DNA of 64,000 nucleotides from Nocardioides malaquae (lineage in GTDB: Bacteria > Actinomycetota > Actinomycetes > Propionibacteriales > Nocardioidaceae): the NCBI RefSeq assembly GCF_015070385.1, contig NZ_JADCSA010000013.1, forward strand, positions 30,729 through 94,728. Direction: 5' to 3'. Positions 39,467 through 48,539 of the stretch are shown here, piece after piece (the stretch's first letter is position 1; every line of letters starts with the position of its first letter). The notes below the pieces were generated by a model, which saw only the letters and a program-made list of their open reading frames with translations, was not told where the DNA came from and did not search any database. Both the position numbers and the translations under genes were made by a program.

Positions 39467-41433
39467 GCGTTGCTCCTCTCTCCGGAGGCGTCCATGTCGA
39501 GGGTGCTGTCGTCGACCTCCTCGACCAGGTCAGCGATGACCCGGGAGAGGTCGGCAGCCTTGATGGGCAGGCCGTTGACCTGGTTGTAGCCGATCGCGTC
39601 GACCAGGTACTCCGCGCGCAGCAGCATCCGGAGCTGGCCCATGTTCATCTCCGGGACCAGCACCTTGTCGTAGCGCGCGAGGACCTCGCCGAGGTCCTTC
39701 GGGAACGGGTTGACGTGGCGCAGGTGCACCTGCGCGACCCGGCCGCCGGCCTTGCGCACGCGGCGTACGGACGCCCCGATCGGGCCGTAGGTCGAGCCCC
39801 ACCCGATGACCAGCACCTTCGCCGGCTGACCGTCGGCCGCCGTCGGGTCGTCGACCTCCAGCGGGGGCAGGGCGTCGGCGATCGCCGCGACCTTGGCCGC
39901 GCGCGTCCGCACCATGAAGTCGTGGTTGGCCGGGTCGTAGGAGATGTTGCCGTGGCCGTCGCCCTTCTCCAGCCCGCCGATGCGGTGCTCGAGGCCGGGG
40001 GTGCCGGGCACCGCCCACGGGCGGGCGAGCGTCTCGGCGTCGCGGACGTAGGGCCAGAAGTCGTGGACCTCGGTGCCGTCCTTGCCCTCGCTGACGTGGT
40101 TGGGCGCGGTCGCGAAGCCGGGGTCGATGGTGGGCAGCTCGGCCGGGTCCGGCACGCGCCACGGCTCGGAGCCGTTCGCCAGGTAGCCGTCGGAGAGCAG
40201 CATCACCGGCGTGCGGTGGGTGACCGCGATCCGCACCGCCTCGAGCGCCGCGTCGAAGCAGTCGCCGGGGGAGGAGGGGGCGATCACCGGCACGGGTGCC
40301 TCGCCGTTGCGGCCGAACATCGCCTGGAGCAGGTCGGACTGCTCGGTCTTCGTCGGCAGGCCGGTCGAGGGTCCGCCGCGCTGCACGTTGACCACGACCA
40401 GCGGCAGCTCGGTCATCACGGCCAGGCCGATCGCCTCGCTCTTCAGCGCGATGCCCGGCCCGGAGGTGGTGGTGATGCCGAGGTGGCCGGCGAACGAGGC
40501 GCCGATCGCGGCGCCGATGCCGGCGATCTCGTCCTCGGCCTGGAAGGTGGTGATGCCGAACGACTTGTGCTTGCTCAGCTCGTGGAGGATGTCGCTCGCG
40601 GGGGTGATCGGGTAGGTGCCCAGCAGTGCGGGCAGCCCGGACTGCACGGCACCCGCGACGAGCCCGTACGCCAGCGCCAGGTTGCCGGTGATGTTGCGGT
40701 AGGTGCCAGCCGGCATGGGGGCCGGCTTGACCTCGTAGGAGACCGCGAAGGCCTCGGTGGTCTCGCCGAAGTTCCAGCCGGTGCGGAAGGCCGTGACGTT
40801 GGCGTCGCGGATGGCCGGCACCTTGGCGAAGCGGCGGGTGAGGAACTCGACGGTGGTCTCGGTCGGGCGGCCGTACATCCACGAGAGCAGCCCGAGGGCG
40901 AACATGTTCTTCGCCCGCGCCGCGTCCTTGCGGGAGAGCCCGAACTCCTTGACCGCCTCGACCGTCATGCCGGTCAGGTCGACGGGGTGCACCTGGAATT
41001 CCGCGAGCGTGTCGTCCTCGAGCGGGTTGGTCGGGTAGCCGGCCTTCTGCAGGTTGCGTCGGGTGAAGTCGTGGGTGTCGACGATGATCGTCGCCCCGCG
41101 GGGCAGGTCGCCCAGGTTGGCCTTGAGGGCTGCCGGGTTCATCGCCACCAGCACGTCGGGCCGGTCGCCGGGGGTGAGGATGTCGTGGTCGGCGAAGTGC
41201 ACCTGGAAGGACGAGACGCCCGGCAGGGTGCCCTGAGGTGCCCGGATCTCCGCGGGGAAGTTGGGGAAGGTCGCCAGGTCGTTGCCGAAGGCCGCGGACT
41301 CGCTGGTGAACCGGTCGCCCGTCAGCTGCATGCCGTCTCCGGAGTCACCGGCGAACCGGATGATCACCCGGTCGAGCTGCTTGACCTGCTTCGTCGTCAC
41401 TGCGGGGCCACCCTTCCCTCGGCGCGCGGGCAC
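39463..41433 (-). CDS. korA: 2-oxoacid:ferredoxin oxidoreductase subunit alpha (gamma-alpha fusion)
   Basis: 656 residues. N-terminal gamma domain (about 20-200) begins VIIRFAGDSGDGMQLTGDRF and has PEIRAPQGT-like sequence; the alpha/pyrimidine-binding domain starts near 240 with LLGTYPITPASDILHEL and AEDEIAGIGAAIGAS. The alpha C-terminal domain ends near LVPEMNMGQL. GTG 41433 is chosen because TAGGGT stands seven bases upstream; GTG 41400, with AAGGG ten bases before it, is an alternative that removes 11 residues. It forms an operon with korB and gives the cell a ferredoxin-linked route through the TCA cycle. Confidence 0.94.
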   Translation of the reverse strand: MPARRGKGGPAVTTKQVKQLDRVIIRFAGDSGDGMQLTGDRFTSESAAFGNDLATFPNFPAEIRAPQGTLPGVSSFQVHFADHDILTPGDRPDVLVAMNPAALKANLGDLPRGATIIVDTHDFTRRNLQKAGYPTNPLEDDTLAEFQVHPVDLTGMTVEAVKEFGLSRKDAARAKNMFALGLLSWMYGRPTETTVEFLTRRFAKVPAIRDANVTAFRTGWNFGETTEAFAVSYEVKPAPMPAGTYRNITGNLALAYGLVAGAVQSGLPALLGTYPITPASDILHELSKHKSFGITTFQAEDEIAGIGAAIGASFAGHLGITTTSGPGIALKSEAIGLAVMTELPLVVVNVQRGGPSTGLPTKTEQSDLLQAMFGRNGEAPVPVIAPSSPGDCFDAALEAVRIAVTHRTPVMLLSDGYLANGSEPWRVPDPAELPTIDPGFATAPNHVSEGKDGTEVHDFWPYVRDAETLARPWAVPGTPGLEHRIGGLEKGDGHGNISYDPANHDFMVRTRAAKVAAIADALPPLEVDDPTAADGQPAKVLVIGWGSTYGPIGASVRRVRKAGGRVAQVHLRHVNPFPKDLGEVLARYDKVLVPEMNMGQLRMLLRAEYLVDAIGYNQVNGLPIKAADLSRVIADLVEEVDDSTLDMDASGERSNA

Positions 41434-41440
41434 TGTCGCC

Positions 41441-41446
41441 ACCCTA
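41441..41446 (-). promoter_or_regulatory. -10 hexamer TAGGGT of korAB, leaderless type
   Basis: On the minus strand it ends seven bases before the GTG at 41433. Confidence 0.45.
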
Positions 41447-41530
41447 GCCCCGGCCACCAGTGGTTCGACCCGTCCCTGAGACGTAGGTCACGTCGAGTCG
41501 TCGCCGCGCCGCTGTCTCAAAACCGCACTT

Positions 41531-41568
41531 ACCTACTTAAGTCCACTAAGGTACTCGACTAAGTAGTC
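41531..41568. promoter_or_regulatory. A/T-rich dyad region upstream of the sulfate transporter
   Basis: An island of low GC between divergent korA and cysP. It holds the palindrome ACTTAAGT (41535-41542) and a near repeat of it on the other side, GACTAAGTAGTC (41557-41568), so CTACTTaAGT and ACTAAGTAG are inverted about 15 bases apart. The pattern suggests promoter plus operator for sulfur control; the regulator is unknown. Confidence 0.45.
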
Positions 41569-41613
41569 GGGCACCCGGTCGTCGGGTCCCGCCCCACCCG
41601 AGGAGAGATGGAC

Positions 41614-42642
41614 ATGAAGCTCAACCACTCACGCCGGTTCGCCACCGGTCTCGCCGCCGTCGGGATGCTCGCCCTCGCCGCTTGCGGCGCAGCGTCCGAG
41701 GGTGCCGACGACGGCGCCTTCCGCATCGTCGGCTTCGCCGTGCCCGAGGCTGCCAACAAGAACATCGAGAAGGAGTTCGCGAGGACCGAGGACGGCGAGG
41801 GCTTCAAGGTCAAGGGCTCCTACGGTGCCTCCGGTGACCAGAGTCGCGCCGTGGTGAGTGGTCTGGACGCCGACTACGTCCACTTCTCCGTCGCCTCCGA
41901 CGTGACCCGCCTGGTCGACGAGGGCCTGGTCGACGAGGACTGGGACCAGGGCGACAACAAGGGCGTCGTCTCCCGCTCCGTCGTCGTCTTCGGTGTGCGC
42001 GAGGGCAACCCCAAGGGCATCGAGACCTGGGACGACCTGGTCAAGCCGGGCGTCGAGATCGTCACGCCCAACCCCGCGTCCTCCGGTGCGGCGCGCTGGA
42101 ACGCGTTGGCAGCGTACGGCCAGGTCATCCGTGACGGCGGCAGCGAGAAGGACGCGCAGGCCTACGTCGACGACTTCTTCGCCAACGTGGTTGCCCTGCC
42201 CGGTTCGGGGCGCGACGCCACCCAGGCCTTCCTCAGCGGCACCGGTGACGTGCTGATGGCTTACGAGAACGAGGCCATCCTCGCCGCCCAGGAGGGCGAG
42301 GGCTTCGAGTACGTCATCCCCGAGACCACCCTGCTGATCGAGAACCCCGGAGCCATCTTGAAGGACGCCGACCCGATCGCGGAGAAGTGGCTCGAGTTCG
42401 TGCTCAGCGACGAGGGCCAGAAGCAGTTTGCCCTCACCGGCTTCCGTCCGATCCGCGACGACGTCGACTTCGGGGGCACCGTCGAGGGGGCGGCCGACCC
42501 GAGCAACCCCTTCCCGGTCGTGCCGACCCTGATGACCGTCGCCGAGGACTTCGGCACCTGGGACGAGGTCTCCACGACGTTCTTCGACGAGGAGAACGGC
42601 TTGGTCACCGAGGCGATCGCCAAGACCGGACTGGGTGAATGA
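41614..42642 (+). CDS. Sulfate ABC transporter substrate-binding lipoprotein
   Basis: 342 residues. Signal peptide and lipobox LALAAC (Cys24) target it to the outer face of the membrane. A periplasmic-binding fold of the sulfate/thiosulfate type follows, with GASGDQSRAVVSGLDADYV near the N-terminus and NPASSGAARWNALAAYG and GRDATQAFLSGTGDV further on, the oxyanion-binding segments of Sbp/CysP. The ATG at 41614 is preferred to 41608 because AGGAGA is spaced seven bases before it. First gene of a four-gene transporter operon. Confidence 0.92.
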   Translation: MKLNHSRRFATGLAAVGMLALAACGAASEGADDGAFRIVGFAVPEAANKNIEKEFARTEDGEGFKVKGSYGASGDQSRAVVSGLDADYVHFSVASDVTRLVDEGLVDEDWDQGDNKGVVSRSVVVFGVREGNPKGIETWDDLVKPGVEIVTPNPASSGAARWNALAAYGQVIRDGGSEKDAQAYVDDFFANVVALPGSGRDATQAFLSGTGDVLMAYENEAILAAQEGEGFEYVIPETTLLIENPGAILKDADPIAEKWLEFVLSDEGQKQFALTGFRPIRDDVDFGGTVEGAADPSNPFPVVPTLMTVAEDFGTWDEVSTTFFDEENGLVTEAIAKTGLGE

Positions 42643-43508
42643 GCACGGCCACCCTCGAGCGACCGGCGGCGGGACCTGGGTCACGCCGCCGGCCGGCGGC
42701 GCGTCCGCGCCGGCGTACGCCCTCCACCCTGACGCCGGCGTCGGGGCTCGCCCTGGGTGTGGCGATGACCTGGTTCAGCCTGCTCGTCCTCATCCCGCTC
42801 TGCGCCGTCGTCGTGACGGCCTCAGAGGGTGGCTGGACGAACTTCTGGACCACCCTCACCAACGACCAGACGGCCGCCGCGATCCGGCTGACCGTCTCCC
42901 AGGCCGTCCTGGTCACCCTGGTGAACATCGTGATGGGCACGCTCATCGCCTGGGTGCTCGTGCGCGACCGGTTCCCGGGCAAGGCACTGCTGGAGATCCT
43001 CATCGACATCCCCTTCGCGCTGCCCACCATCGTCGCCGGTCTGGTGCTGCTGTCGCTCTACGGTCGGGACAGCCCGCTCGGCGTCGACGTCGCCAACACC
43101 CGCCTGAGCGTCTTCCTGGCGTTCCTCTTCGTCACGCTGCCGTTCGTCGTCCGCACCGTGCAGCCCGTGCTCGCGGAGCTCGACCGTGACGTGGAAGAGG
43201 CTGCCGCGTCACTGGGCGCGAGCCGGTTCACCACCTTCCGCCGCATCGTGCTGCCCGCACTGGTGCCCGCGATCGCCGCCGGCGCCGCGCTCTCCTTCGC
43301 GCGCGGCGTGAGTGAGTACGGCTCGCTCGTCCTGCTCTCGGGCAACCTGCCCTTCTCCACCGAGGTCACCAGCGTGCGCATCCTCGGCAGCATCGAGAAC
43401 GACAACCTCGACTCCGCCGCCGCCACCGCCACCGTGCTTCTGGTCATCTCGCTGACCGTGATCATCGTGCTCGACGTCATCCAGAGGAGGGTGAGCCGCC
43501 GTGGCTAA
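42639..43508 (+). CDS. cysT: Sulfate ABC transporter permease CysT (CysU)
   Basis: 289 residues, six helices after a basic, disordered N-terminus (1-35). The EAA coupling loop is ASLGASRFTTFRRIVLPAL. It forms the channel with CysW. Overlaps the binding protein gene by four bases and cysW by eight. Confidence 0.93.
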   Translation: MSTATLERPAAGPGSRRRPAARPRRRTPSTLTPASGLALGVAMTWFSLLVLIPLCAVVVTASEGGWTNFWTTLTNDQTAAAIRLTVSQAVLVTLVNIVMGTLIAWVLVRDRFPGKALLEILIDIPFALPTIVAGLVLLSLYGRDSPLGVDVANTRLSVFLAFLFVTLPFVVRTVQPVLAELDRDVEEAAASLGASRFTTFRRIVLPALVPAIAAGAALSFARGVSEYGSLVLLSGNLPFSTEVTSVRILGSIENDNLDSAAATATVLLVISLTVIIVLDVIQRRVSRRG

Positions 43509-44310
43509 GGTCCTGCGCATCTCGATCGTGGTCGCCTACCTCTTCCTGCTCATCGCGTGGCCGGTGTCGCTGGTCGTCGTCAACACCTTCGACGGAGGCC
43601 CGCAGGCACTGCTGGACGTCCTCGCGGATGTCGACGTCCAGGCGGCGCTGCGGCTCACCGCCCTCGCCGCCTTCTGGGCCGTGGCGATCAACCTGGTCTT
43701 CGGCGTCACCATGTCGCTCCTGCTGGTGCGCTTCGAGTTCCCCGGGAAGCGCCTGCTGAGCGCGCTGATCGACCTGCCGCTCTCGGTCTCGCCGATCGTG
43801 GTCGGTCTGGCGCTGGTGCTGGTCTACGGGGGGCGTGGCGGCTGGTTCGGTCCGACCCTGGAGTCGTGGGGCCTGCAGGTCATCTTCTCCACGCCCGGCA
43901 TCGTGATGGCGACCGCCTTCGTGGCGCTACCGCTGGTGATCCGTGAGGTCGTGCCGGTGCTCGAGGAGATCGGCACCGACCAGGAGGTCGCCGCCCGCTC
44001 GCTCGGCGCCAACGGGGTGCAGACGTTCTTCCGCATCACGCTGCCCGGCATCAAGTGGGCGATCGTCTACGGCGTCGTCCTCTCGCTGGCCCGCTCGCTC
44101 GGCGAGTTCGGCGCCGTCAAGGTCGTCTCCGGCAACGTGCTGGGGGAGACCCGCACCGCCACCCTCGTGGTGGAGGAGAAGTACCTCAACTTCGCCCAGC
44201 AGGAGGCCTACGCCGTCGCGTTCCTCCTGGCGATGGTGTCGGTGGTCTGCATCGTCGTCGTCGCCCTGATCCGCCCCAGCCACACCGACGAGAAGGAAGC
44301 ACGCGCATGA
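43501..44310 (+). CDS. cysW: Sulfate ABC transporter permease CysW
   Basis: 269 residues, six helices; EAA loop [20 protein letters not shown] and the CysW-like [17 protein letters not shown] motif. Partner of CysT. GTG start; ATGA overlap with cysA. Confidence 0.93.
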   Translation: MAKVLRISIVVAYLFLLIAWPVSLVVVNTFDGGPQALLDVLADVDVQAALRLTALAAFWAVAINLVFGVTMSLLLVRFEFPGKRLLSALIDLPLSVSPIVVGLALVLVYGGRGGWFGPTLESWGLQVIFSTPGIVMATAFVALPLVIREVVPVLEEIGTDQEVAARSLGANGVQTFFRITLPGIKWAIVYGVVLSLARSLGEFGAVKVVSGNVLGETRTATLVVEEKYLNFAQQEAYAVAFLLAMVSVVCIVVVALIRPSHTDEKEARA

Positions 44311-45311
44311 GCATCGAGGTCAAGGACGTCACCAAGCGCTTCGGCGACTTCGTGGCGCTCGAGGACGTCACCGTCTCCATCCCCACGGGTCGGCTGACGG
44401 CCCTGCTCGGCCCCAGCGGCGGCGGCAAGTCGACGCTGCTGCGGGTCATCGCCGGCCTGGAGTCCGCCGACGCGGGCTCTGTCGAGATCGAGGGAATCGA
44501 CGCCACCCGGCTGCCGCCGCAGAAGCGCAACGTCGGCTTCGTCTTCCAGCACTACGCGGCGTTCAAGCACATGACGGTCGCCAAGAACGTCGCCTTCGGG
44601 CTCGAGATCCGCAAGAAGCCCAAGGACGAGGTGGCCGACCGGGTCCACGAGCTGCTGGAGCTGGTGCATCTCGACCAGTTCGCCCACCGGCTGCCGTCGC
44701 AGCTCTCGGGTGGTCAGCGCCAGCGCATGGCCCTGGCCCGGGCGCTCGCGGTGGAGCCGAGCGTCCTGCTGCTCGACGAGCCCTTCGGTGCGCTCGACGC
44801 CAAGGTCCGCAAGGAGCTGCGCGACTGGCTGCGACGCCTGCACGACGAGGTCCACGTGACGACCGTCTTCGTGACCCACGACCAGGAGGAGGCGCTGGAG
44901 GTCTCCGACGAGATCGTGGTGATCAACAACGGCCGGGTGGAGCAGGTCGGCACGCCCGACGAGCTCTACGACGAGCCCGCCAACGACTTCGTGATGAGCT
45001 TCCTGGGCGAGGTCACCACGCTCGGGGGCCGGGTGATCCGCCCTCACGACATCGAGGTCTCCTCGGCACCGTTGGTCGTCGGCGCCGTGGAGGGCACGGT
45101 GTCGCGGGTGCTGAGGATCGGATTTGAGGTGAAACTCACGGTGCTGACCCTGGACGGCGAGGCGGTGCAGGTGCAGCTCACCCGCCCGCTCGCCGCTGCG
45201 TTGGGCGTACGCGAGGGGGTCACCGTGTGGCTCTCCCCGGTCGCCGGCGCGACGGTGATGCCTGCTCGCCCCAGCAGGCCCGCCGCGACCCAGCTGACCA
45301 CCGTTTCTTGA
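44307..45311 (+). CDS. cysA: Sulfate ABC transporter ATP-binding protein CysA
   Basis: 334 residues. Walker [10 protein letters not shown] (about 35-43), Q-loop [14 protein letters not shown], signature [15 protein letters not shown], Walker [13 protein letters not shown] and switch His in [12 protein letters not shown]-terminal TOBE-like regulatory domain follows. It powers sulfate/thiosulfate import. The stop codon lies inside a palindrome likely bound by the downstream Fur-family protein. Confidence 0.95.
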   Translation: MSIEVKDVTKRFGDFVALEDVTVSIPTGRLTALLGPSGGGKSTLLRVIAGLESADAGSVEIEGIDATRLPPQKRNVGFVFQHYAAFKHMTVAKNVAFGLEIRKKPKDEVADRVHELLELVHLDQFAHRLPSQLSGGQRQRMALARALAVEPSVLLLDEPFGALDAKVRKELRDWLRRLHDEVHVTTVFVTHDQEEALEVSDEIVVINNGRVEQVGTPDELYDEPANDFVMSFLGEVTTLGGRVIRPHDIEVSSAPLVVGAVEGTVSRVLRIGFEVKLTVLTLDGEAVQVQLTRPLAAALGVREGVTVWLSPVAGATVMPARPSRPAATQLTTVS

Positions 45312-45322
45312 ATTATTCAAGA
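45306..45322. promoter_or_regulatory. Palindrome, likely operator of the Fur-family gene
   Basis: TCTTGAA-TTA-TTCAAGA is a perfect 7-3-7 dyad, A/T-rich in a GC-rich region, 22 bases before the fur start and overlapping the cysA stop. Fur-family regulators of catalase usually repress their own gene through such sites. Confidence 0.55.
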
Positions 45323-45343
45323 GAGTGTGGTTGGGTGGCGGAG

Positions 45344-45787
45344 ATGTCAACCACGTCTGGTGTCGACTCCCGCGAGAGTCTGAAGGCCGCAGGCCTGCGT
45401 GTCACGCGACCTCGGGTCGCCGTGCTGAGTGCTGTGCACTCGCAGCCGCACGCTGACACCGAGTCGCTGATCAACGCCGTACGCCGTGAGCTGCCGGCGG
45501 TCTCGCACCAAGCGGTGTACGACGTGCTGCGGGCGCTGACCCAGGCGGGTCTGCTGCGCCGCATCCAACCCTCCGGGTCCGTTGCGCGCTACGAAGCGCG
45601 AATCGGCGACAACCACCACCACGTCGTGTGCCGCTCGTGCGGTGCGATCGCCGACGTGGACTGCGCCGTCGGGCAGGCCCCGTGCCTCGACGCCTCCACC
45701 ACCCACGGCTTCGTCGTCGACGAAGCCGAGGTGACCTACTGGGGCGTCTGCCCGACGTGCTCCGCCACCTCGCAGGCCACCACCTGA
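45344..45787 (+). CDS. Fur-family transcriptional regulator (peroxide/iron type)
   Basis: 147 residues. N-terminal winged helix (LKAAGLRVTRPRVAVLSAV, VSHQAVYDVLRALTQAGLLRRI) and C-terminal metal domain with HHHVVCRSCGAIADVDC and VCPTCS: two CXXC pairs form the structural zinc site, and the His-rich segment is the regulatory metal or peroxide-sensing site. Located 51 bases upstream of catalase, it resembles CatR/FurA regulators that derepress catalase on peroxide exposure; PerR-like or Fur-like sensing cannot be told apart here. The frame continues upstream inside cysA, but ATG 45344 follows a GGCGGAG site. Confidence 0.9.
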   Translation: MSTTSGVDSRESLKAAGLRVTRPRVAVLSAVHSQPHADTESLINAVRRELPAVSHQAVYDVLRALTQAGLLRRIQPSGSVARYEARIGDNHHHVVCRSCGAIADVDCAVGQAPCLDASTTHGFVVDEAEVTYWGVCPTCSATSQATT

Positions 45788-45838
45788 CTCGACCCACTCA
45801 CCGAACCCTCACCAACCCTCACAGAGGAGCCATCCACG

Positions 45839-47350
45839 ATGTCGTTTGAAGAGAACACCAAGCCGATCACCACGGCTGCCGGCGCCCCGGTCGTCGACAA
45901 CCAGGACAGCATGACGGCCGGCCCGCGCGGCCCGATGCTGCTGCAGGACCTGTGGTTCCTCGAGAAGCTCGCGCACTTCGACCGTGAGGTCATCCCTGAG
46001 CGTCGGATGCATGCCAAGGGCTCAGGCGCCTACGGCACGTTCACCGTCACCCACGACATCTCGCAGTACACGAAGGCCGCGCTCTTCAACAAGGTCGGCA
46101 ACCAGGCCGAGATTTTCGCGCGTTTCTCCACCGTCGCTGGTGAGCGCGGTGCAGCGGACGCCGAGCGCGACATCCGCGGCTTCGCGCTGCGCTTCTACAC
46201 CGAGGAGGGCAACTGGGACGTCGTCGGCAACAACACCCCGGTCTTCTTCTTCCGCGACCCGCTGAAGTTCCCCGACCTCAACCGCGCCGTGAAGCGTGAC
46301 CCGCGCACCAACCTGCGTGACGCGGAGAACAACTGGGGCTTCTGGAGCAACCTGCCCGAGGCGCTCCACCAGGTCACCATCGTGATGAGCGACCGGGGCA
46401 TTCCGAAGTCCTACCGCCACATGCACGGCTTTGGTTCGCACACCTTCTCCTTCATCAACGAGGCCGGCGAGCGCTTCTGGGTGAAGTTCCACTTCCGCAC
46501 CCAGCAGGGCATCGAGAACCTCACCGACGCCGAGGCTGCAGCGGTCGTCGCCGAGGACCGCGAGTCCTCTCAGCGCGACCTCTACGAGGCGATCGAGAGG
46601 GGAGACTTCCCGAAGTGGAAGTTCTTCATCCAGGTGATGCCGGAGGCCGAGGCCGACACCTACCGCTTCCACCCCTTCGACCTCACGAAGGTCTGGTCGA
46701 AGAAGGACTACCCCTTGATCGAGGTGGGCGAGTTCGAGCTCAACCGCAACCCCGACAACTACTTCGCCGAGGTCGAGCAGGCTGCGTTCACGCCCGCCAA
46801 CCTCGTCCCGGGCATCTCGTTCAGCCCGGACCGGATGCTCCAGGGCCGGCTCTTCTCCTACGGTGATGCCGCCCGCTACCGGCTGGGCGTCAACCACCAC
46901 CAGATCCCCGTCAACCAGCCGCGTGCGGCCAAGGTGGTCAACACCTACCACCGCGACGGCGCCATGAGGGTCGACGGCAACCAGGGTTCGGTGCCGGGCA
47001 TCGAGCCGAACAACTTCGGCCGCTGGTCCGAGCAGCCGCAGTACGCCGACCCGGCGCAGGCCATCGGTGCCGTCGCCGACCGGTTCAACTTCCGCGAGGA
47101 CGACGCCAACTACTTCGAGCAGCCCGGCGACCTGTTCCGGTTGATGACGCCTGATGAGCAGCAGCGGCTGTTCGAGAACACCGCCCGCAACATCCAGGGT
47201 GCTTCCCAGACGTCGATCGACAAGCACATCTACCACTGCACCCAGGCCGACCCGGCCTACGGCGAGGGTGTCCGCAAGGCGCTCGAGGCCCTCAACGCTG
47301 GTGCGCTCGACGACACGGACCCCAACCCCGACAGCACTCCGCCCGCCTGA
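45839..47350 (+). CDS. katA: Monofunctional heme catalase
   Basis: 503 residues. Catalytic His58 in [12 protein letters not shown], conserved Asn in [16 protein letters not shown], heme-ligand Tyr341 in [13 protein letters not shown]. Decomposes hydrogen peroxide in the cytosol. An AGAGGAGCC ribosome site lies before the ATG. Regulation by the adjacent Fur-family protein is likely. The length is typical of small-subunit (clade 3) catalases. Confidence 0.96.
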   Translation: MSFEENTKPITTAAGAPVVDNQDSMTAGPRGPMLLQDLWFLEKLAHFDREVIPERRMHAKGSGAYGTFTVTHDISQYTKAALFNKVGNQAEIFARFSTVAGERGAADAERDIRGFALRFYTEEGNWDVVGNNTPVFFFRDPLKFPDLNRAVKRDPRTNLRDAENNWGFWSNLPEALHQVTIVMSDRGIPKSYRHMHGFGSHTFSFINEAGERFWVKFHFRTQQGIENLTDAEAAAVVAEDRESSQRDLYEAIERGDFPKWKFFIQVMPEAEADTYRFHPFDLTKVWSKKDYPLIEVGEFELNRNPDNYFAEVEQAAFTPANLVPGISFSPDRMLQGRLFSYGDAARYRLGVNHHQIPVNQPRAAKVVNTYHRDGAMRVDGNQGSVPGIEPNNFGRWSEQPQYADPAQAIGAVADRFNFREDDANYFEQPGDLFRLMTPDEQQRLFENTARNIQGASQTSIDKHIYHCTQADPAYGEGVRKALEALNAGALDDTDPNPDSTPPA

Positions 47351-47360
47351 GTGACCTCCG

Positions 47361-47405
47361 TCTGAGGGGCCTTCGTCTGAGGGGCCTTCGCCTGAGGGGC
47401 CTCAG
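47361..47405. repeat. Three tandem 15-base units after katA
   Basis: TCTGAGGGGCCTTCG occurs twice in a row exactly, then a third copy diverges (CCTGAGGGGCCTCAG). The array starts ten bases after the katA stop and runs into the last codons of the convergent ankyrin gene. Confidence 0.7.
47392..47405. terminator. Hairpin in the third repeat unit
   Basis: CTGAGG-GG-CCTCAG: divergence of the last unit makes a perfect dyad in the convergent gap; may end katA and ankyrin transcripts. Confidence 0.4.
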
Positions 47406-47776
47406 TCCAGCAGCCCGCCACGGCCGAACATCTCGGCCGCCTGGCGGGCTGTTGGCGTGCCGGCGTCGAGGTCGGCACCGGCGGCCACCAGGCGACGTAC
47501 GACGTCGTCGGCGCCCTTGAACAAGGCGCCAGCCACGATCGACTGGTCGCGAGCGTTGCGCAGGTCGGGGTCGGCGCCGCGACCGATCAGCATGTCCACG
47601 GTGTCGGGGTGGTCGTGGTAGGCCGCCAGCATCAGCAACGAGTCGCCCGACTCGGAGGTGGCGTCGACCGGGAGGCCGTGGTCGAGGAACTCCGCCAACT
47701 GCTCCGTCTCCCCGGCGCGGGCCAGGTCGAGGGCCAGCGCGAGGACGCGAGCGACCTGCTCGTCAGTCAGATTCAT
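47402..47776 (-). CDS. Ankyrin-repeat protein
   Basis: 124 residues. About two and a half ankyrin repeats: DLARAGETEQLAEFLDHGLP, SGDSLLMLAAYHDHPDTVD and the following GADPDLRNARDQSIVAGALF, then a third start GADDVVRRLVAAGADLD. No signal peptide, so cytosolic. Gene is convergent with katA. Similar small ankyrin proteins (AnkB) lie by catalase genes elsewhere and support catalase activity in Pseudomonas; that role here is only inferred. Confidence 0.85.
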   Translation of the reverse strand: MNLTDEQVARVLALALDLARAGETEQLAEFLDHGLPVDATSESGDSLLMLAAYHDHPDTVDMLIGRGADPDLRNARDQSIVAGALFKGADDVVRRLVAAGADLDAGTPTARQAAEMFGRGGLLD

Positions 47777-47782
47777 GCATCG

Positions 47783-47788
47783 AGTCTA
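47783..47788 (-). promoter_or_regulatory. -10 hexamer TAGACT of ankyrin gene, leaderless type
   Basis: On the minus strand it ends six bases before the ATG at 47776. Confidence 0.55.
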
Positions 47789-47801
47789 GGCTCGCGCACG
47801 C

Positions 47802-48293
47802 TCAGCGGTAGTTGACGAACTGCACCGGGAAGTCGAGGTCCTGTCCCTTGACCAGGGCGATCACGGCCTGGAGGTCGTCGCGCTTCTTGGAGGAGACGCG
47901 GAGCTCCTCACCCTGGATCTGCGCCTTGACGCCCTTGGGGCCCTCGTCGCGGATCAGCTTGGAGATCTTCTTCGCGTCCTCCGAGGAGATGCCCTCCTTG
48001 AGGTTGATCGTGATCTTCGACAGCTGGCCCGACTGGCGCGGCTCGGAGGCGTCGAGCACCTTCAGGGAGACGTCGCGCTTGACCAGCTTGGTCTTGAAGA
48101 CGTCGAGCACGGCGCTGGCGCGGTCGTCGGCGGAGGCGGAGATCTCGATGACCTTCTCGCCCGACCACTCGATGGTCGCGTTGGTGCCCTTGAAGTCGAA
48201 GCGGGTGGCGACCTCGCGAGCGGTCTGCCCCAGCGCGTTGTCGACCTCCTGGCGGTCCAGCTTGCTGACGATGTCGAACGACGAGTCGGCCAT
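47802..48293 (-). CDS. YajQ-family nucleotide-binding protein
   Basis: 163 residues, full family length. N-terminal [19 protein letters not shown] and [13 protein letters not shown] motifs and the C-terminal [17 protein letters not shown] repeat define the two-ferredoxin-like-fold YajQ family; some members bind cyclic di-GMP. Single-gene transcript with AGGAGA eight bases before the ATG. Function here unknown. Confidence 0.93.
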   Translation of the reverse strand: MADSSFDIVSKLDRQEVDNALGQTAREVATRFDFKGTNATIEWSGEKVIEISASADDRASAVLDVFKTKLVKRDVSLKVLDASEPRQSGQLSKITINLKEGISSEDAKKISKLIRDEGPKGVKAQIQGEELRVSSKKRDDLQAVIALVKGQDLDFPVQFVNYR

Positions 48294-48350
48294 GAACTGT
48301 CTCTCCTGCGGTTCGGGGTGGTCGGTTTTTTCTCTCGAGGCGTGCTGGGC

Positions 48351-48356
48351 TATTCT
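48351..48356 (+). promoter_or_regulatory. Candidate -10 of tRNA-Tyr (TATTCT)
   Basis: Hexamer about 46 bases before the tRNA, in the otherwise gene-free stretch 48294-48402; no clear -35 was located. Confidence 0.35.
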
Positions 48357-48402
48357 CTCCCGTAGTCACGCGGACCCCCAAACGGGTCTGGGCGACACCC
48401 AA

Positions 48403-48485
48403 GGCAGATTGCCCGAGCGGCCAATGGGAGCGGACTGTAAATCCGTCGGCTTACGCCTTCGAAGGTTCGAATCCTTCATCTGCCA
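48403..48485 (+). tRNA. tRNA-Tyr (anticodon GTA)
   Basis: Acceptor arms GGCAGAT and ATCTGCC pair fully; the anticodon GTA at 48437-48439 sits in CTGTAAA context, and the long variable arm of class II tRNAs (GTCGGCTTACGCCTTCG region) precedes a normal T-loop GGTTCGAATCC. Discriminator base A. The CCA end is not encoded. Confidence 0.96.
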
Positions 48486-48493
48486 CACTGGGT

Positions 48494-48524
48494 CCACTGG
48501 CCCCCGCCACGCGGGGGCCAGTGG
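48494..48524. terminator. Strong hairpin between tRNA-Tyr and lhgO
   Basis: Perfect 14-base arms starting CCACTGGCCCC around a 3-base loop, followed by TGATTT; able to end transcripts from both strands, since the next gene converges. Confidence 0.8.
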
Positions 48525-48539
48525 TGATTTCGGGGTGCC

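Noticed and set aside
39715-41562. A 615-codon plus-strand frame opposite korA
   Set aside because: Shadow frame of korA; no domain pattern.
41458-41613. Cysteine leader peptide upstream of the sulfate transporter
   Set aside because: No ATG or GTG frame with a cysteine run is present in the gap.
47361-47405. CRISPR-like repeat
   Set aside because: Only three adjoining 15-base units with no spacers; a simple tandem repeat.
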